A stretch of 64,000 bases of DNA from the NCBI GenBank assembly GCA_025403435.1, contig CM046350.1:33360062-33424061 (forward strand), given 5' to 3'. Within the stretch, counting starts at the first letter, position 1, and each line of letters starts with the position of its first letter. The notes beneath the pieces were generated by a model. The model was not told where the DNA came from and made no database searches. It saw only the letters and a program-made list of their open reading frames with translations. Below are positions 46,677 to 58,959 of this stretch, piece after piece. This DNA comes from Artocarpus heterophyllus (Eukaryota > Streptophyta > Magnoliopsida > Rosales > Moraceae). A program made the translations under genes and the position numbers.

Positions 46677-48162
46677 TGTTGGAAACAAAGTGCGTAGCGG
46701 AATTTTAAAATTTTCATCAGAGTATTTTCCAAACACAAGTTTGACATGATATATGTATAAATTAGACAGATCTTACTAACCTCAGTGTGCCAAAGAACCT
46801 CCGTAACCTATGTAGAGAAGTAACATTCCAGAAGAGCCTCAACCAACTGGTATTCTTTGCTATTCTCTATCCACAACTGGAGTGAGTGTGGGCTCATACG
46901 TACAGCTCTTCCACCGATGACTCTCCTTCCAACCAATAGAGAGAACCCAAAGCTAGTGCTCGTGATTTGTGAACAAAAGCTCTCAGGGAGTTTTTAGATG
47001 CTCACTTGAAGAGTATCACTCTTAATCTCTCAAATTGATCTGAGTAAATCATAAGACTCACTCCCTTTATATAGCTATTGGTCCTGGGGTCAGTCCGTAT
47101 CAGATTAGGTCTCAAAAACTCGAAACAGAATCAAGTTTGGATCAATATCTGATAAGATCCGCGTGAAAACGCGTGATCTTATCTACCGCTGATCGGCAGG
47201 CCGAACATTCTGATTGGCAGGCCGAACTAAAAGGTTGGAGCTGCACTCTCGAACTTTATAGAATTACGAAGCTCGTGTAGCTAAGTCTCCATGACATATC
47301 ATAGTGTATCATATCCCCATATGATAATCCATAATCGGCTTAAGGACATGTTCTGTCTTACCTTCCCGATTATTTTTATCTTACGTTCCATTATCTCACC
47401 ATTAGAAAACTTACCATCCAAAGATAGTATACCATTCGGTTACACCTATGTATCCAAATGGTTGAGCGCTCCAGTTTTCCAATTACAGGACAACGCATAT
47501 AAGAGGATATCATTACTCCTAAAGAGGAGCTATGGATTCCATATCTATGAATAACAAGTCTACGCTATCAAGAGTCATGCCTCCAACGTACCGGCATGCA
47601 TACCACTATAGAGATGTGGGAGTCACCCATTGGTACATCAAAAGACACAAGTCGAGACAACAGGCCCACTATTCATCTCAGGATTAAGATACAATACAAA
47701 TGACTGTCTAAAGTGAATCGATTTGCCGAGACAGAATTATTAATCCAAATCAATTCACTTTATGTCCCGATCCAACACATCGTCACCTATGACAACGTGC
47801 CAATGTTTCTATTCACGGAGTCCAACTCTGATGGTCAAGACAAACCATTTCCCATAAGGGATATAGACAACATAACAATCTTTACATGAATAAAGTGCCC
47901 AACTTTATTCCCTCGATTGCGGATCATATGTTTTAGACCATCACCTTAAGAATCGTGTCTTTCGCATAATCATCCCATCATATGCCCAATTCTTAAGGCT
48001 TAGACTGACAGTCTCAGACTACTGTTTGCTTATCATACATTCAACAAATATGAACGTAAAGAGGACAAGATTTGGTATATATAAATGAATAAATTCTTTA
48101 TTGATAAAAATGTCTCCAAAAACGTATTACATTTTTACTCCTTAGGGCATACATGTCTAACA
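46677..48162 (-). mobile_element. Copia solo LTR, 1.49 kb
   Basis: + strand ends are TGTTGGAAAC and ATGTCTAACA, with target duplication AGCTT at 46672-46676 and 48163-48167. In element orientation it starts TGTTAGACATGTATGCCC, the style of the copia-1 LTR (TGTTAGGTTTGGTGCCC), so the families are related. No internal domain. It carries two 21-bp dyad repeats (47191-47232). Confidence 0.5.
47191..47232. repeat. Two 21-bp dyad repeats in a copia solo LTR
   Basis: Units 47191-47211 and 47212-47232 each read GAT(C/T)GGCAGGCCGAAC plus 5 variable bases. The period is exactly 21 bp. The core is the same as in the gypsy LTR arrays, though the LTR is otherwise unrelated. Confidence 0.5.
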
Positions 48163-48430
48163 AGCTTTACATTGTAATAATTTTTTTTTTACATTTTACT
48201 ATAGTTGTTGAAAGTTTTATATTATTTATTGGTTGTAATTAAGAGCCAAACACTCTATAGAAGTTTTGATTTGAAATAAAAATGGCAAACACACTATTAA
48301 TCTGTGTCTTCTTCCCTACTTAGCGCCACATGATAATTTGTTTCTTGAGAAATGTGAGTCTTACAGTGAAAGAAAACAAATTCTTCATAGATAAGAGGAA
48401 AGATTCTTTTTCCCTAGTTTTTTTTTTTTA

Positions 48431-48704
48431 ACAGGGTGTTTAGAGTATTAGTTAGAGCCAATTGATACATTGTAACGTATAAAAATTTTACACTATAATA
48501 TATTTTTGTTTGACATTATAATATATGAGAGCTTTATACTGTGGCAATCAAATAGGGTGTTTTTGAAGTATGGTTAGAACCAATTTTTTGTTAAAAACAC
48601 TGTAACATGTGAAAGTTTTATACTGTAATAATTTTTTGCTTTCTACTATAGTTGCTGAGAGCTTTACACTATTTGTTGGCTGTAACTAAGAACTAAACAC
48701 ACTA
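48431..48704. mobile_element. MITE-like element with imperfect TIRs (intact copy)
   Basis: The left end AGGGTGTTTAGAGTATTAG and the reverse complement of the right end AGTGTGTTTAGTTCTTAG match over about 27 bp, extending to AGCCA. The interior has a second GGGTGTTT start near 48558, giving two subrepeats. Target duplication and superfamily are unclear; hAT or PIF/Harbinger are possibilities. Confidence 0.5.
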
Positions 48705-48813
48705 TAGAAGTTTTGATTTGAACTAAAAATGACAAACAAACTATTAATCCGACTCTTCTTCCCTGCTTAGTGCCACATGATAATTTGTTTCTTAAGAAAC
48801 AACAGTCTTACAG

Positions 48814-49329
48814 TTAATCACATTGCAGCTCTTTAAAATTAGGGAATTCTTGATAGCCCAAAAAGAAAAAAATAAGATTAAGAGTCATAATTTTAACTGG
48901 TCAGATTTTTATCAATTTCAAATTGTTTTTCATAAAAAAAATAGTGTCTAATTAATTTTTTATTATTTAGGGCTTTGATTGGCTTGTAATTTTTCAAGGG
49001 AATCTATGTCAATAATATTTTATTTTATTTATTCTCTTAAGAATTCAAACTTTATATTTTGTGGTAAAATTAAGTGTGATGTTACCACTAAACTATACTA
49101 GCAATCACCTATTACATTTTGAATTTTCTAACACATTCGGTTTTAGGAAAAATAAATAAATATTTATTTATTTTCTGTATGCTAGTCCAAGTTTTTCCAT
49201 TCAAAATCTTAATCTTTGAGTTGTAGATCAAGAAAAGTGAACTAGGAAAAAAAAAAGGCGTAACTTTCCCTAAAACCAGGAGAAACCAAATGGCACTGCA
49301 CTTGTAAGAAAACTTCAATTATCATATTT
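48814..49329. other. Intergenic AT-rich sequence, no gene seen
   Basis: No coding potential recognised. The 49112-49318 minus-strand open frame has no domain. Ends at the target site of copia-3. Confidence 0.5.
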
Positions 49330-49334
49330 TAAAT

Positions 49335-49675
49335 TGTTATGAATAAATTAGTTTAATAGTGTGGATGTTCATATTCCTAACACCCTCATAAATTGCATTA
49401 TTTCCACCTTAATGACTATTAGTGTTGGTATTTAATAACTTTCATAACCTCCTAATTACCACTCTATTTATATTATTTTGTTGTTGTAACTCTTGCCCTT
49501 TGGTCTCTCCTACTTTATGATCTTTGGCCTATATATATGGCCTTTGAGAGCTTATATTTGGACATGAGATGAGATGAGATGAGATGATGAATAACAAAAA
49601 TTGTTTCTCTTTATTTTTCTTGTGTCTCTCTATTTTATGCTTTGCAATTTAGTTCTTTGCATTTGTTTTATAACA
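49335..49675 (+). repeat. copia-3 5' LTR
   Basis: 341 bp. It has four GAGAT repeats (about 49566-49585) where the 3' LTR has two. Confidence 0.5.
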
Positions 49676-52600
49676 CGTTATCAGCACGAGTCTCTAGCTA
49701 TTTTTGTTGTAGGGGCATTTGAAATTATATAAAATTTGAAGATCATCTCGGAAGTTAGTACCTTATCTTCGACGTGTGTTAAGTATTCTTCATGATATCC
49801 CAACTATATCTTGAGGATGAACAGGTAATTCATACTTCATATGATTATTGTGTCTATTACCTAATACAAATCTATACACTATTATTTGAAGATAAAAATG
49901 CTTAATCGGATCCTACGATTTCAAGCTGGAATACGCGTTGCAAATAAAAGGTCTTGAATGTTGGTTATTATCACTCTCTAGATGGTATATTGTAATTATA
50001 TATATTTATATTTGCATATATTGTTATGGAAGAAATTTGTAGAGATTTTAAAACATGCTTTCATATTATATCTACACAACTCTTGTTTGGCTATGCTCTT
50101 TATGCATTCACTTTGACTAGTAAACAATATATATATATTTTTATTACGTTTGAGAGCACATCTTGTATTGCTTATGAAAATCTTTTCCTATTATATTATT
50201 ATTTTCACATTTTTGCAAACCATATTAGTTTATAAAATTTCTTTATCATTATTTATTTTGATTCAATGATCATGAAAATATAATCATCATTGTTTTTGTT
50301 TGGTTATTTTAAAGTCAAGAAATTGATGGTACTTTATAATCATAAATGACAATTCATCTATTATATTGCACAAGTGTGTTTTGAATGCTATAATTGTATA
50401 AATAAACATGTCATGTTGTTACTATTAAATTTTTTTTAGTACCAAAACCTTTATGCCATCATCTTAATATCAAATGGTATTGTTTGGTTCAAGATTTCTT
50501 TTGTTATATTAGCACAATATTTGTCCAATTTGTACTCATTTATAATATGTTTTTATGTTTGTATTTGTTTATATTACTTGCAAGAAGCTAAAAATACTCT
50601 CTAGCTAATATTTGAAACTTACATTAACATAAATATAAATTGTATTAGCACTTAATTTTTGAGCCCATAATTAAAGAGCCATTAATTTTGGCTAATTGGC
50701 TCCACATGTTCCATGAAATGAATATATATTATTGCAATTATTGGTGCAATTATGATGAGATACTAAAAAGGTCATTTATATTAGAGATGGTCTTTTAGTA
50801 TCGACAACATAATATAAAATGACCATATTATTTGTCTAATTATTATTGCATATTCCAAGTGAATGCAAATCCAACGACTATTAGATTTTTGAAATTTCTC
50901 AACATCCTGGTGGTCAAAGAAAGCCATAAGCTACGGTTGAAAAGTGAAAAAAAAAATGTATTGATAAGAGAAATTAAAAAGTTTTTAATATTGCTCCCAT
51001 GAATAATCAAATTTGGTCGCTTGGCATGTGATATAGAAAGGCTTTGGTACGTACTTCTTGTACGTCTAAATGTCAATACCAAGCCTAAATCAAGGGAGAA
51101 ATTTTCATCCGTTTGTTATAAGAATATTATTATGACATATGAAAAGGCTATAGTGGTGCCTCCATGAAGGATATACCTATAGAGCATTCAAAATAGAAAT
51201 GCGATCTTATAAAGCCTAAATGGAAAAAAGCTAGAGAAAGAGTTGAGCTATTGATTGTCTCCTCTTTATTTGATCGAGTGCAATATGATATTATAATGCA
51301 AAGCATCCTCTATGTTTTAAAAAGTAACATATAATCATCGAAAGTGGAAATGTGACAAGAAAGGAAAATTAAAAGGCTTGTGAGACAAAATTTATGGAAA
51401 GATCACATAAATGCAATACATTAAAGTAATAATGGTGTTTTATTATTACATAGTCTAGTGATTAATATGATATTTAATTTGTTGGGTACACAAATTAAAT
51501 GTTTGTTATTGATGATGTAAATTCCCATGGTATTATCATTATATTGATAAGAAGGAAAAAATGATCATAGTAGCTATAAAGGATATAAGTTGTCTCTGCA
51601 TTATGTTTGATTTTATGCACAGAGAGACATACATGGGCGTATTGTTATTACTTATATGGATATATTGGAAATTTATTTCCACTTTCTCTTCCAAGTTGCA
51701 ATAAGACAACTATGAAAAATTGTTATGACGAACTAGAAGTTCGCTAACCCAAAAGGCATGTTGGGTATGAACATATGTAGTTCAAAATCCCTACAGGTAA
51801 TATCGTTTGAAAAATATTCCCACCATCAAGGGGAGAGAATTTACAGTTAGATATTATTGATCCTCACATAGATTGATTGATTGAGCATTGCAATATAATA
51901 TAAAATTGTTAATTAATATAATAAAAAAAGTGACTGAATCACTTCTCCAGCTACTAATTTAATAGCTTGGATTGAGGTCTCTAAATGATAATTTGTTATC
52001 TTATGAGTTTAAGAAATACTTAAAGCACTGTAGACTTGTCTAGTCTAAAGTACCACACTTGTTGGAAGAGAAAGAAACTTATAAATAAGTTGGTATTATG
52101 AAGAGACCATATTCTTAAAGAGTATATATTCAGAAAAGGTTATTGATATGACAATTTGATATATTTGTTAAATATCAAACTTCTTGAAATCATTGAGCTC
52201 CCGAAGTAGTTCAAAGGGTATACCTGAAATTTAGAAATAGTAAAGAAAAGAGGAAGATCTCGACAAGTCATGTCAATATAAAAATAAATTTAAATTGCAA
52301 TAAAAGTTATTGTCGACAATTACAAAAAGCATGAATTATTATTATACTAAAAAAAGTGAGGATCTTGAAAAATATTTGAAATCCATCAAAAGTGATTGAC
52401 GTGAAAAAATGGCCTATAAGTAAAAGACGCAAAGTCCAGGCAAGTATATATGCTAGTGCAAAGTATGAAGGACCAATAGTTCAAAATATTTCAAATATTA
52501 AAGCCAGTAGGATGGAAGTGAATATTCATATGAAATAGTGCATATGAAAAAGTATGAGGTTATAAAATAAGTTATGAGTTATAATAATAAGTTTTTGTAG

Positions 52601-53619
52601 AAAATTTATAAAAAATATATATATGAGTAACGGTGCTCATATATGATGGATAAGCAATTATATTTTGATAGCATGGCAAAATATATATAATAAGTTTATG
52701 TGCGTTTGAAAAGCATGTTGCAACAATCTATTGATATTTATAAAAAGTCCAAAAGGGGCTTCAAAGGTCTGAACAATAAAAGTTGAAATTGCACGCTTAA
52801 TTATGAATGTCACAAAGATGTTTGTGTAAATAAATGCAATCCAGATATGAATGGTACCACTATATTTTTATGATATAAAGAATAGAAGTGCTAGCAAATT
52901 TATATCTTCATTGCTTTATAATGAGCTCAAACATATTGGACTTATTGTTATTTGTAAAAATTCTTGAGGAGATCATAAGATAAATTTAAGAAGACAAATC
53001 TCACAGAAGAAAGTTTATTTAGACCTGAAGATTGAGATTTGCTTAAAAGAATGCTTATCCATAATTTCTCTTACATATAAGAAAATTGTTCTAATGAACG
53101 TTTAGGGATATAGTGTATTTTTGTCATTTATTTGATGATTATATATTTTGAGAATATACCAAAATAATTCTAAATCTTGAAATTTTATATAGTGTTTTGT
53201 ATAGTATCTTAGTATTTAAATTTAGTATATTACAGTATGAAATATTATCTAAATGATTAAGTAGAATGATAAGTATTTGGCTATAAGGTGCACAATCTTT
53301 TATACTCACTTGGAGATGATTTTATGTGAAAATAATTGTTGCATCATTGTTCAACCAATTAGAAAATAAATATGGGTAAAGGTTCATTCATGTATACCCA
53401 TAAAGATAGCTAATACTTTTATGAAATTCTTTATTATAAATGGGCTCTTAAAGAGCGATAGTTGAAATATTAGCAAAAGTACTAAGGGTAACAAGTTCAG
53501 GTAGTCGATTGCAAATATCTTGAATTTGTTTACAATAGTATGCATCAACTCAATTATTTTCTATCAAATCAATTGTTATTGATAGAACTATGATGGCAGT
53601 ATAGGGAGACACAAATACG

Positions 53620-53790
53620 TACTGTACTCTTTTTCCCTTGGTCAAGGTTTTTTCCCATTGGGTTTTCCTGACGAGGTTTTTAATGAGGCAGTTTACAGCG
53701 TAGAAAAGAATGATGTACTCTTTTTCCTTCACTAGAATTTTTGTCCCATGGGGTTTTATCTAGTAAGGTTTTAATGAGGTACATTCTAAA
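53620..53790 (+). repeat. copia-3 3'-tract, internal copy
   Basis: Two subunits of about 85 bp. Each has ACTCTTTTTCC, a TCCCATTGGGTTTT-type block and a GGTTTTTAATGAGGCA-type end. The same pair recurs at 54640-54832 next to the PPT. Confidence 0.5.
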
Positions 53791-54639
53791 GTATTGAACA
53801 TCTAACAAAGAGTCTTATAAATTAAATTGACTTATTATTATCATTGATGTTCACCTTCTAACACCATAATGTGTTCTCCAATGGTTGTTTGATCCCTTGA
53901 ACAAGGATGTTCTTGATCTCTTGAAGTGAAAAATTATTATCATGTGATATTGAAAAAAAAAATTATTGGTCCAAATAATACTATTAGTACAGTAATGTAT
54001 TTGCTAATGGCATATGACCTCACACGTCAATCTTTGCTATTGTACTAGCAAGATATAGTTCTCAAAGACATTGAAAAGATGTTAAACAAGTATTTCATTT
54101 TCATTGTGAAACATTTGATATGGATATTAATTGGATGTTGAATATTTTTCAATCAATATAAAAGCATGATTGCACACATACTACTTGTTTACATATGATG
54201 GTATTACTATATCTTGGCAATCTATAAGGCAAATTATTGTCGTTGCATTTTTGAATCATGTTAAAATGTTGGCAATTTATGAGATAGTCATCTTATGTGC
54301 ATTATTTTGTTGAGATTTACACTCTAATATATCCAAGCAACATGTGACCTTTTATTTAGCAAAGAAAGTCCGACGGCTTTATACGGGGAGAATGTAAAGT
54401 TTATCGCCCAAGTTAAGAAGACATAATAAAACAAGTTTCCTAAGAGTTCTTTTTCATGCACAAGCTTCTACAGGATGGCATTCATCGAATTTGTTCAAGT
54501 GACAACTTGAAAAATTTATATAAAGATACTTCCTACAACTACATTTGAGAAATTACTATGCAAGATTAGAATGTGTTGACTCAAAGATCTTTGCATTTGA
54601 TTTTGTTGAAGAAGACATGTTGACATGAGGGGGAGGTTA

Positions 54640-54844
54640 TTGGCTACTGTACTCTTTTTTCCATTGCATAGGTTTTGTCCCATCGGGTTTTCCTAGCAAG
54701 GTTTTTAACGAGGCAGTTTTAAGCCAAATCTTAAGATTATAATGCACTCTTTTTTCCTTCACTAAGATTTTTTTCCACAGGGTTTTTCCTGATAAGGTTT
54801 TTAACGAGGCATATATTCTTAAATGGTGAACATCCAAGGGGGAG
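54640..54844 (+). repeat. copia-3 3'-tract, terminal copy and PPT
   Basis: Second copy of the two-subunit tract (ACTCTTTTTTCC, CCATCGGGTTTTCC, TTTTTAACGAGGCA), followed by ACATCCAAGGGGGAG just before the 3' LTR. Confidence 0.5.
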
Positions 54845-55175
54845 TGTTATGAATAAATTAGTTTAATAGTGTGGATGTTCATATTCCTAACACCCTCATG
54901 AATTGCATTATTTCCACCTTAATGACCATTAGTGTTGGTATTTTATAACTTTCATAACCTCTTAATTACCACTCTATTTATATTATTTTGTTGTTGTAAC
55001 TCTTACCCTTTGGTCTCTCCTACTTTATGATCTTTGGCCTATATATATGACATTTGAGAGCTTATATTTGGACATGAGATGAGATGATGAATAACAAAAA
55101 TTGTTTCTCTTTATTTTTCTTGTGTCTCTCTATTTTATGTTTTGCAATTTAGTTCTTTGTATTTGTTTTATAACA
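54845..55175 (+). repeat. copia-3 3' LTR
   Basis: 331 bp, collinear with 49335-49675; a few substitutions and a 10-bp shorter GAGAT run. Confidence 0.5.
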
Positions 55176-55180
55176 TAAAC

Positions 55181-57030
55181 CCAATTATCTGCATTTTTAC
55201 GTTTTTTTCCCTTACACAAAACCACAAGTCAGAGACTTCTCTTTTCCTTTTTTGTTTGTTAAACTTGTTATCCAGGACGGTCCCTAGTGGGTAATGGTGG
55301 CAAACTGTGGGACTCACTCGCGCCAACCGGAGAGCTCATTTGCGTAAAAAACCCAATTATTACTCCAAAATGGCAACGGACTACCAATAAAACAAAAAAC
55401 CACAAAGGTTGATGTTTACATTTTCCAGCCTCCATTAATTACCAGAAACATCCTAAATTATTTGATTTAGTCATTAACAAAGTAAAAAATTGGGTAACTC
55501 ATCTCATATTTTGTTATTCTATAGGATTGGTGTTCCTATATTTTATTTTGTTTATAAAAAAAAGTATTGGTGTGTCATTATATTATTAAATATGTTGAAA
55601 TTTGAACAAAAATTCTCAACATTATTCGATAATAGAGTTAGCATATTTAGTTTTTTTTTGGTCTAAGAGATTGTGAACGTGATCATGTTATGTTACATAT
55701 CATATTGTAGGATTATTTTCAATGCAAATTCCAGTCAATAGCAGAGCCATCATTTTTTTTTTCCCGGAGATACATAATGAAACTAAAATCACACTGGATT
55801 ATAGGTAATTTTTTAAAAAACTTCATCTATCTTTTTACCTCCTTTTTATCTCTTTCTTTCCAATACATTAACCTTGTAATAAAATTTAATCCAACTTTTT
55901 TTAAAATTTAGAGTTGATAAATATAAGGTTGTATAGTAGTATAGGTGGTTTTGAATTGATTTGGGGTTTTAAAGTTCAAAATATTAGTATTTCCTAAGAT
56001 TAAAATTTTGGGTGCAACTGAAACGTTTAAAAATGTTATGCCAATGTTGCAGTTTAGAAAAATTAGGGGGGCAAATTGATTAATAAAAAAATTAATAGAA
56101 ATTTTTGGGGCACAATCTTAAGGAACAATCCAATGTAACTCTGCCCCTAATTCTAATGTTAAGTCTATAATTAGCATGAAAATTGTGAAAATGACATATT
56201 TAATGTGTTGTTCTTTTTTAGGGGATTTAGAATGCTACAATTGCAATTAGAATGGTTGTCTCTATTTTTTTTTATCATAATTAATGTTTTTAAGTTTTAA
56301 AAATTCATAAGAATAATTTTTTTAATTTATTTACAATGATAAAATAAAAGAATAAATATATCAACAACAATAATGAAATGCCAAAATTCTAATATATGTT
56401 TTATTTGGCATGAATAAATATAGTAAACAAAGAGGAACTAAAAAAAACTTAGGTACGATCTCATGTTACATCCAAACCAGATTCTACTAAAAGATAAAAT
56501 AGAAAAGACAAGTGTAGTCTCGTGTTAAATCCATGTCAGATTCCACTAAAAGATAAAATGATTGGATATCTCAACCCTAAATCAAAAAGAAAAAAAAAAC
56601 CCTCGAGACCAACACAACCATTAGTCACAATCACTACTAAAATATTTAGCACTCAAAAAAAGAAAAAAAAAATTAAAAATTGGATTGAAGTGCATGATTG
56701 CATGGCAGCCAAGATGCTGCCACATCACAAATACGCCTTCACCTAGGGGTGGACCCCAACAAATCCTTTCATCACCAGTCGCCACCACCCCACCACCACG
56801 TAATAATATTCATCATATCGTTACATTCATTCACAAATTAAACGTCGACACAAAACAAAACAAAACAAAACACAAACACAAACACAAATCGTAAGAGTAG
56901 TTTGGCACTTCTTACGGTTAGCTTTAGCAGCGACGAACGAGAAGACAAGGTTTGCGTTGCCTACTCTGCATCTGAATTCTGATCTCAAAGCTTTGCAAGT
57001 TTCTGCCCCTTGTTTTTCTCGTCTCTGTCA
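55181..57030. other. AAH upstream host region
   Basis: Host DNA 5' of AAH. It has no TE coding sequence. Short inverted GCAGAG/CTCTGC ends at about 55740 and 56150 hint at an old non-autonomous insertion. An A/C-rich stretch (AAAAC repeats, about 56850-56890) and about 140 bp of pyrimidine-rich sequence precede the ATG and probably include the promoter and 5' UTR. No firm TATA box was assigned. Confidence 0.5.
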
Positions 57031-58080
57031 ATGGCAACAATATCATTGCCTCTTCTTGTTCTTGTTCTTGCTTTGTTTTCTCTTCTATCCTCTCTATGCG
57101 TATCCACCTCTTTTGATTTGGTATTATCTGGTAATTACTTACATCAAATAAATTCAATGGTTATTATTTTTGCATTATTTTTTGGATTTCAAGAAGTGTG
57201 TTTATTGAGATATTGGAATTTTCCTGATTTATTTATATATAAGATTTATATATGGTGTGTATAGGAAAAAGTGTTGAAGATTCAGAAACTGGTTTTTTGA
57301 AGGATTTGTACTCGGATATCCTAAGGGATGAGGCAGTGGCAAGGCTTCAACAGCTTGGACAGGTGTATTGTCACTAATCCTTTTCCCTGAAAATGACTAA
57401 AAGTGAGGCCAAACTAATTTTTGTCTTGTTTTTACTGTCAAACTTTTATTTTCTTCTTACTGTTTTTATTTGCTTTATTGGAATTGGTTTGCCCGATTTA
57501 TATGTGTTTATTATTTCAATGGTTAATGGATACAAGTTGTGTTGCATTTCAGAGGAAAAAGAATTGATAGTTGTGAAGAAAACAGGGCGATTATACTTTA
57601 ATTGAATTTTATTTTGTTTTTGTTTTCTCAATGCTGATCAAAGTTCTGCCAAAAATGTTACCTTAAGGAATAGTGTTGCTATTGTTGTTGTTGTTTTTTT
57701 TTTTCTCTATATAAAAAACATCAAAGAAAGAAAACACTGTTAGCATGATAACATCAAATAAACATGTTTTCATTGCCCATGGCACCAGTTTTTAAAGCCT
57801 TGACATCAATCTTTGCTTGAAATGGGAGCTATCAATTAGCTTTGCTTTTTTTGTTTTTTGGGTTTTGTTTTTTTGTTTTTGGTGGTCTGCAGTACTCGAT
57901 TGAGACTTTTGGTATCGTGTTATGATGGTGAAATTTGTTACAGAGATGTGAATGCTAATGTGGTTACCATGGCTAACAGGTAAGTGATGCAGACGGCTAT
58001 CTCGAGAGAACATTCTTAAGCCCAGCTTCTCTTAAGGCTGGAAATCTTATTTGTGGATGGATGGAGGACGCGGGTTTGAG
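57031..58080 (+). pseudogene. AAH: Allantoate amidohydrolase (deiminase), 5' part, interrupted by copia-4
   Basis: AAH (M20 metallopeptidase fold, Mn-dependent, ER) converts allantoate to ureidoglycine, releasing CO2 and ammonia in purine-ureide breakdown. ATG at 57031 opens with a hydrophobic signal peptide (MATISLPLLVLVLALFSLLS). Exons: 57031-57130 (donor GTAATT), 57265-57362 (acceptor ATAG; SETGFLKDLYSDILRDEAVA), 57980-about 58076/58080 (acceptor ACAG; VSDADGYLERTFLSPASLKA, ending GWMEDAGL). Phases are consistent and there are no stops in these three exons. The reading is cut after GGTTTGAG, where a copia LTR begins. The metal-binding and catalytic residues would lie in later exons outside the window. 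Identity comes from remembered similarity to Arabidopsis AAH and is high-confidence. Confidence 0.5.
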
Positions 58081-58528
58081 ATTATAGGTCAATATATTAA
58101 ATAAATGTGAATTAAAGACTATCAATAAGGTTGCCCAATTAAAAGTGATCAATTTGGGTTTTGGGCTTTTAATGCATCATTAAGTGTGAGCCTCCTATGT
58201 GTAGAAACCAAAAGGGAAATTACTAATTTTATGATGGGCTAAATTGGTAATTAAGGATAATTGCTAGGGTTTAGCAATTATATAAAGGGGTTGTGGTCCC
58301 CAAGTCAGTACGTACATTATTTTTCTGTTACCCATCTACAGAGAGATTACAGAGCATTCTGATAGGGAGGATTTACGTACTAGGCTTGGAAGATCCTCAA
58401 CCAAAAGACTCAAGAATCACATTCAATCTATGGATTCAGGTTAGCTTCCGCATCTTATTAATATTCTTGATGATTTGACATGAACGATCTTAGGTGATGA
58501 TGGTTTTCATCACAGTTTTATTCTAACA
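58077..58528 (+). repeat. copia-4 5' LTR
   Basis: Ends TTCTAACA at 58528. Similar to copia-2 LTRs from GTCAATATATTAAATAAATG onward. If TGAGATTATAGG is the true start, the element's duplication would be GGGTT. Confidence 0.5.
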
Positions 58529-58530
58529 AG

Positions 58531-58544
58531 TGGTATCCAGAGCC
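58531..58544 (+). other. Primer-binding site of copia-4
   Basis: TGGTATCCAGAGCC, 2 nt after the LTR. It matches the initiator tRNA-Met PBS with one extra C. Confidence 0.5.
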
Positions 58545-58959
58545 TCTTCATGTTGAATCATTGAGAATCAATAATTTTCTATATGTGATTCTCATTAAAA
58601 ATTCTCAAATTTAACAATCTATGGTTTTATAAAATTGTTGAATTTGGGAACAATTGTTTAAAATTTTTTGGCTGAATCGTTCTGGGAATACTTTATTGTA
58701 TTATTTTGGGATTCAATTATTCGGTTCCAACATACATATATATGTGTGTGTTCAGTTTTGACTGTTGCGTGTGTATATATATATATTATATATGAATACG
58801 ATACAATCTTCAAGAAACCATTATTTTCTATATAATATATATACAGATATTGTTTCTTTTTTTTTCTGTTGTACAAAAGAAACAAAACAGATTCATGTTT
58901 TTGCTTTATACACTCAAGCTTATTTATAAAACTTTGAATGTTTATGGTTTTGGGAATTC

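Larger units (their letters stand above)
46425..48813. repeat. Tandem duplication (about 450 bp units) holding MITE-like elements
   Basis: Unit A is 46425-46676 plus 48163-48367 (split by a solo LTR); unit B is 48368-48813. Both start GAAAGARAACAAATT and contain AAGAGGAAAGATTCTTTTTC, the MITE-like core and CCACATGATAATTTGTTTC. The units abut directly. They differ at many positions, so the duplication predates the LTR insertion, which is in A only. Confidence 0.5.
49335..55175 (+). mobile_element. copia-3: full-length but strongly decayed Ty1/copia element
   Basis: LTRs 49335-49675 (341 bp) and 54845-55175 (331 bp) both start TGTTATGAATAAATTAG and end TTTTATAACA. Target duplication is imperfect: TAAAT at 49330-49334 and TAAAC at 55176-55180. 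After the 5' LTR comes CGTTATCAGCACGAG, a PBS-like sequence I associate with some copia elements. The PPT is AAGGGGGAG before 54845. The interior has no long ORF. Copia pol traces remain: an integrase-RT linker (VTESLLQLLI and AWIEVSK, about 51925-52000) and the RNase H end (SLPTTTFEKLLCKI, about 54525-54570). An Ale-like lineage is possible but not established. Confidence 0.5.

Noticed and set aside
55740..56155. Inverted GCAGAG/CTCTGC ends suggesting a non-autonomous insertion upstream of AAH
   Set aside because: The repeats are too short and imperfect, with no target duplication; mentioned only as a hint.
57393..57605. 70-codon open frame in AAH intron 2
   Set aside because: It lies wholly between good splice sites of AAH; hydrophobic by T-rich composition, with no family recognised.
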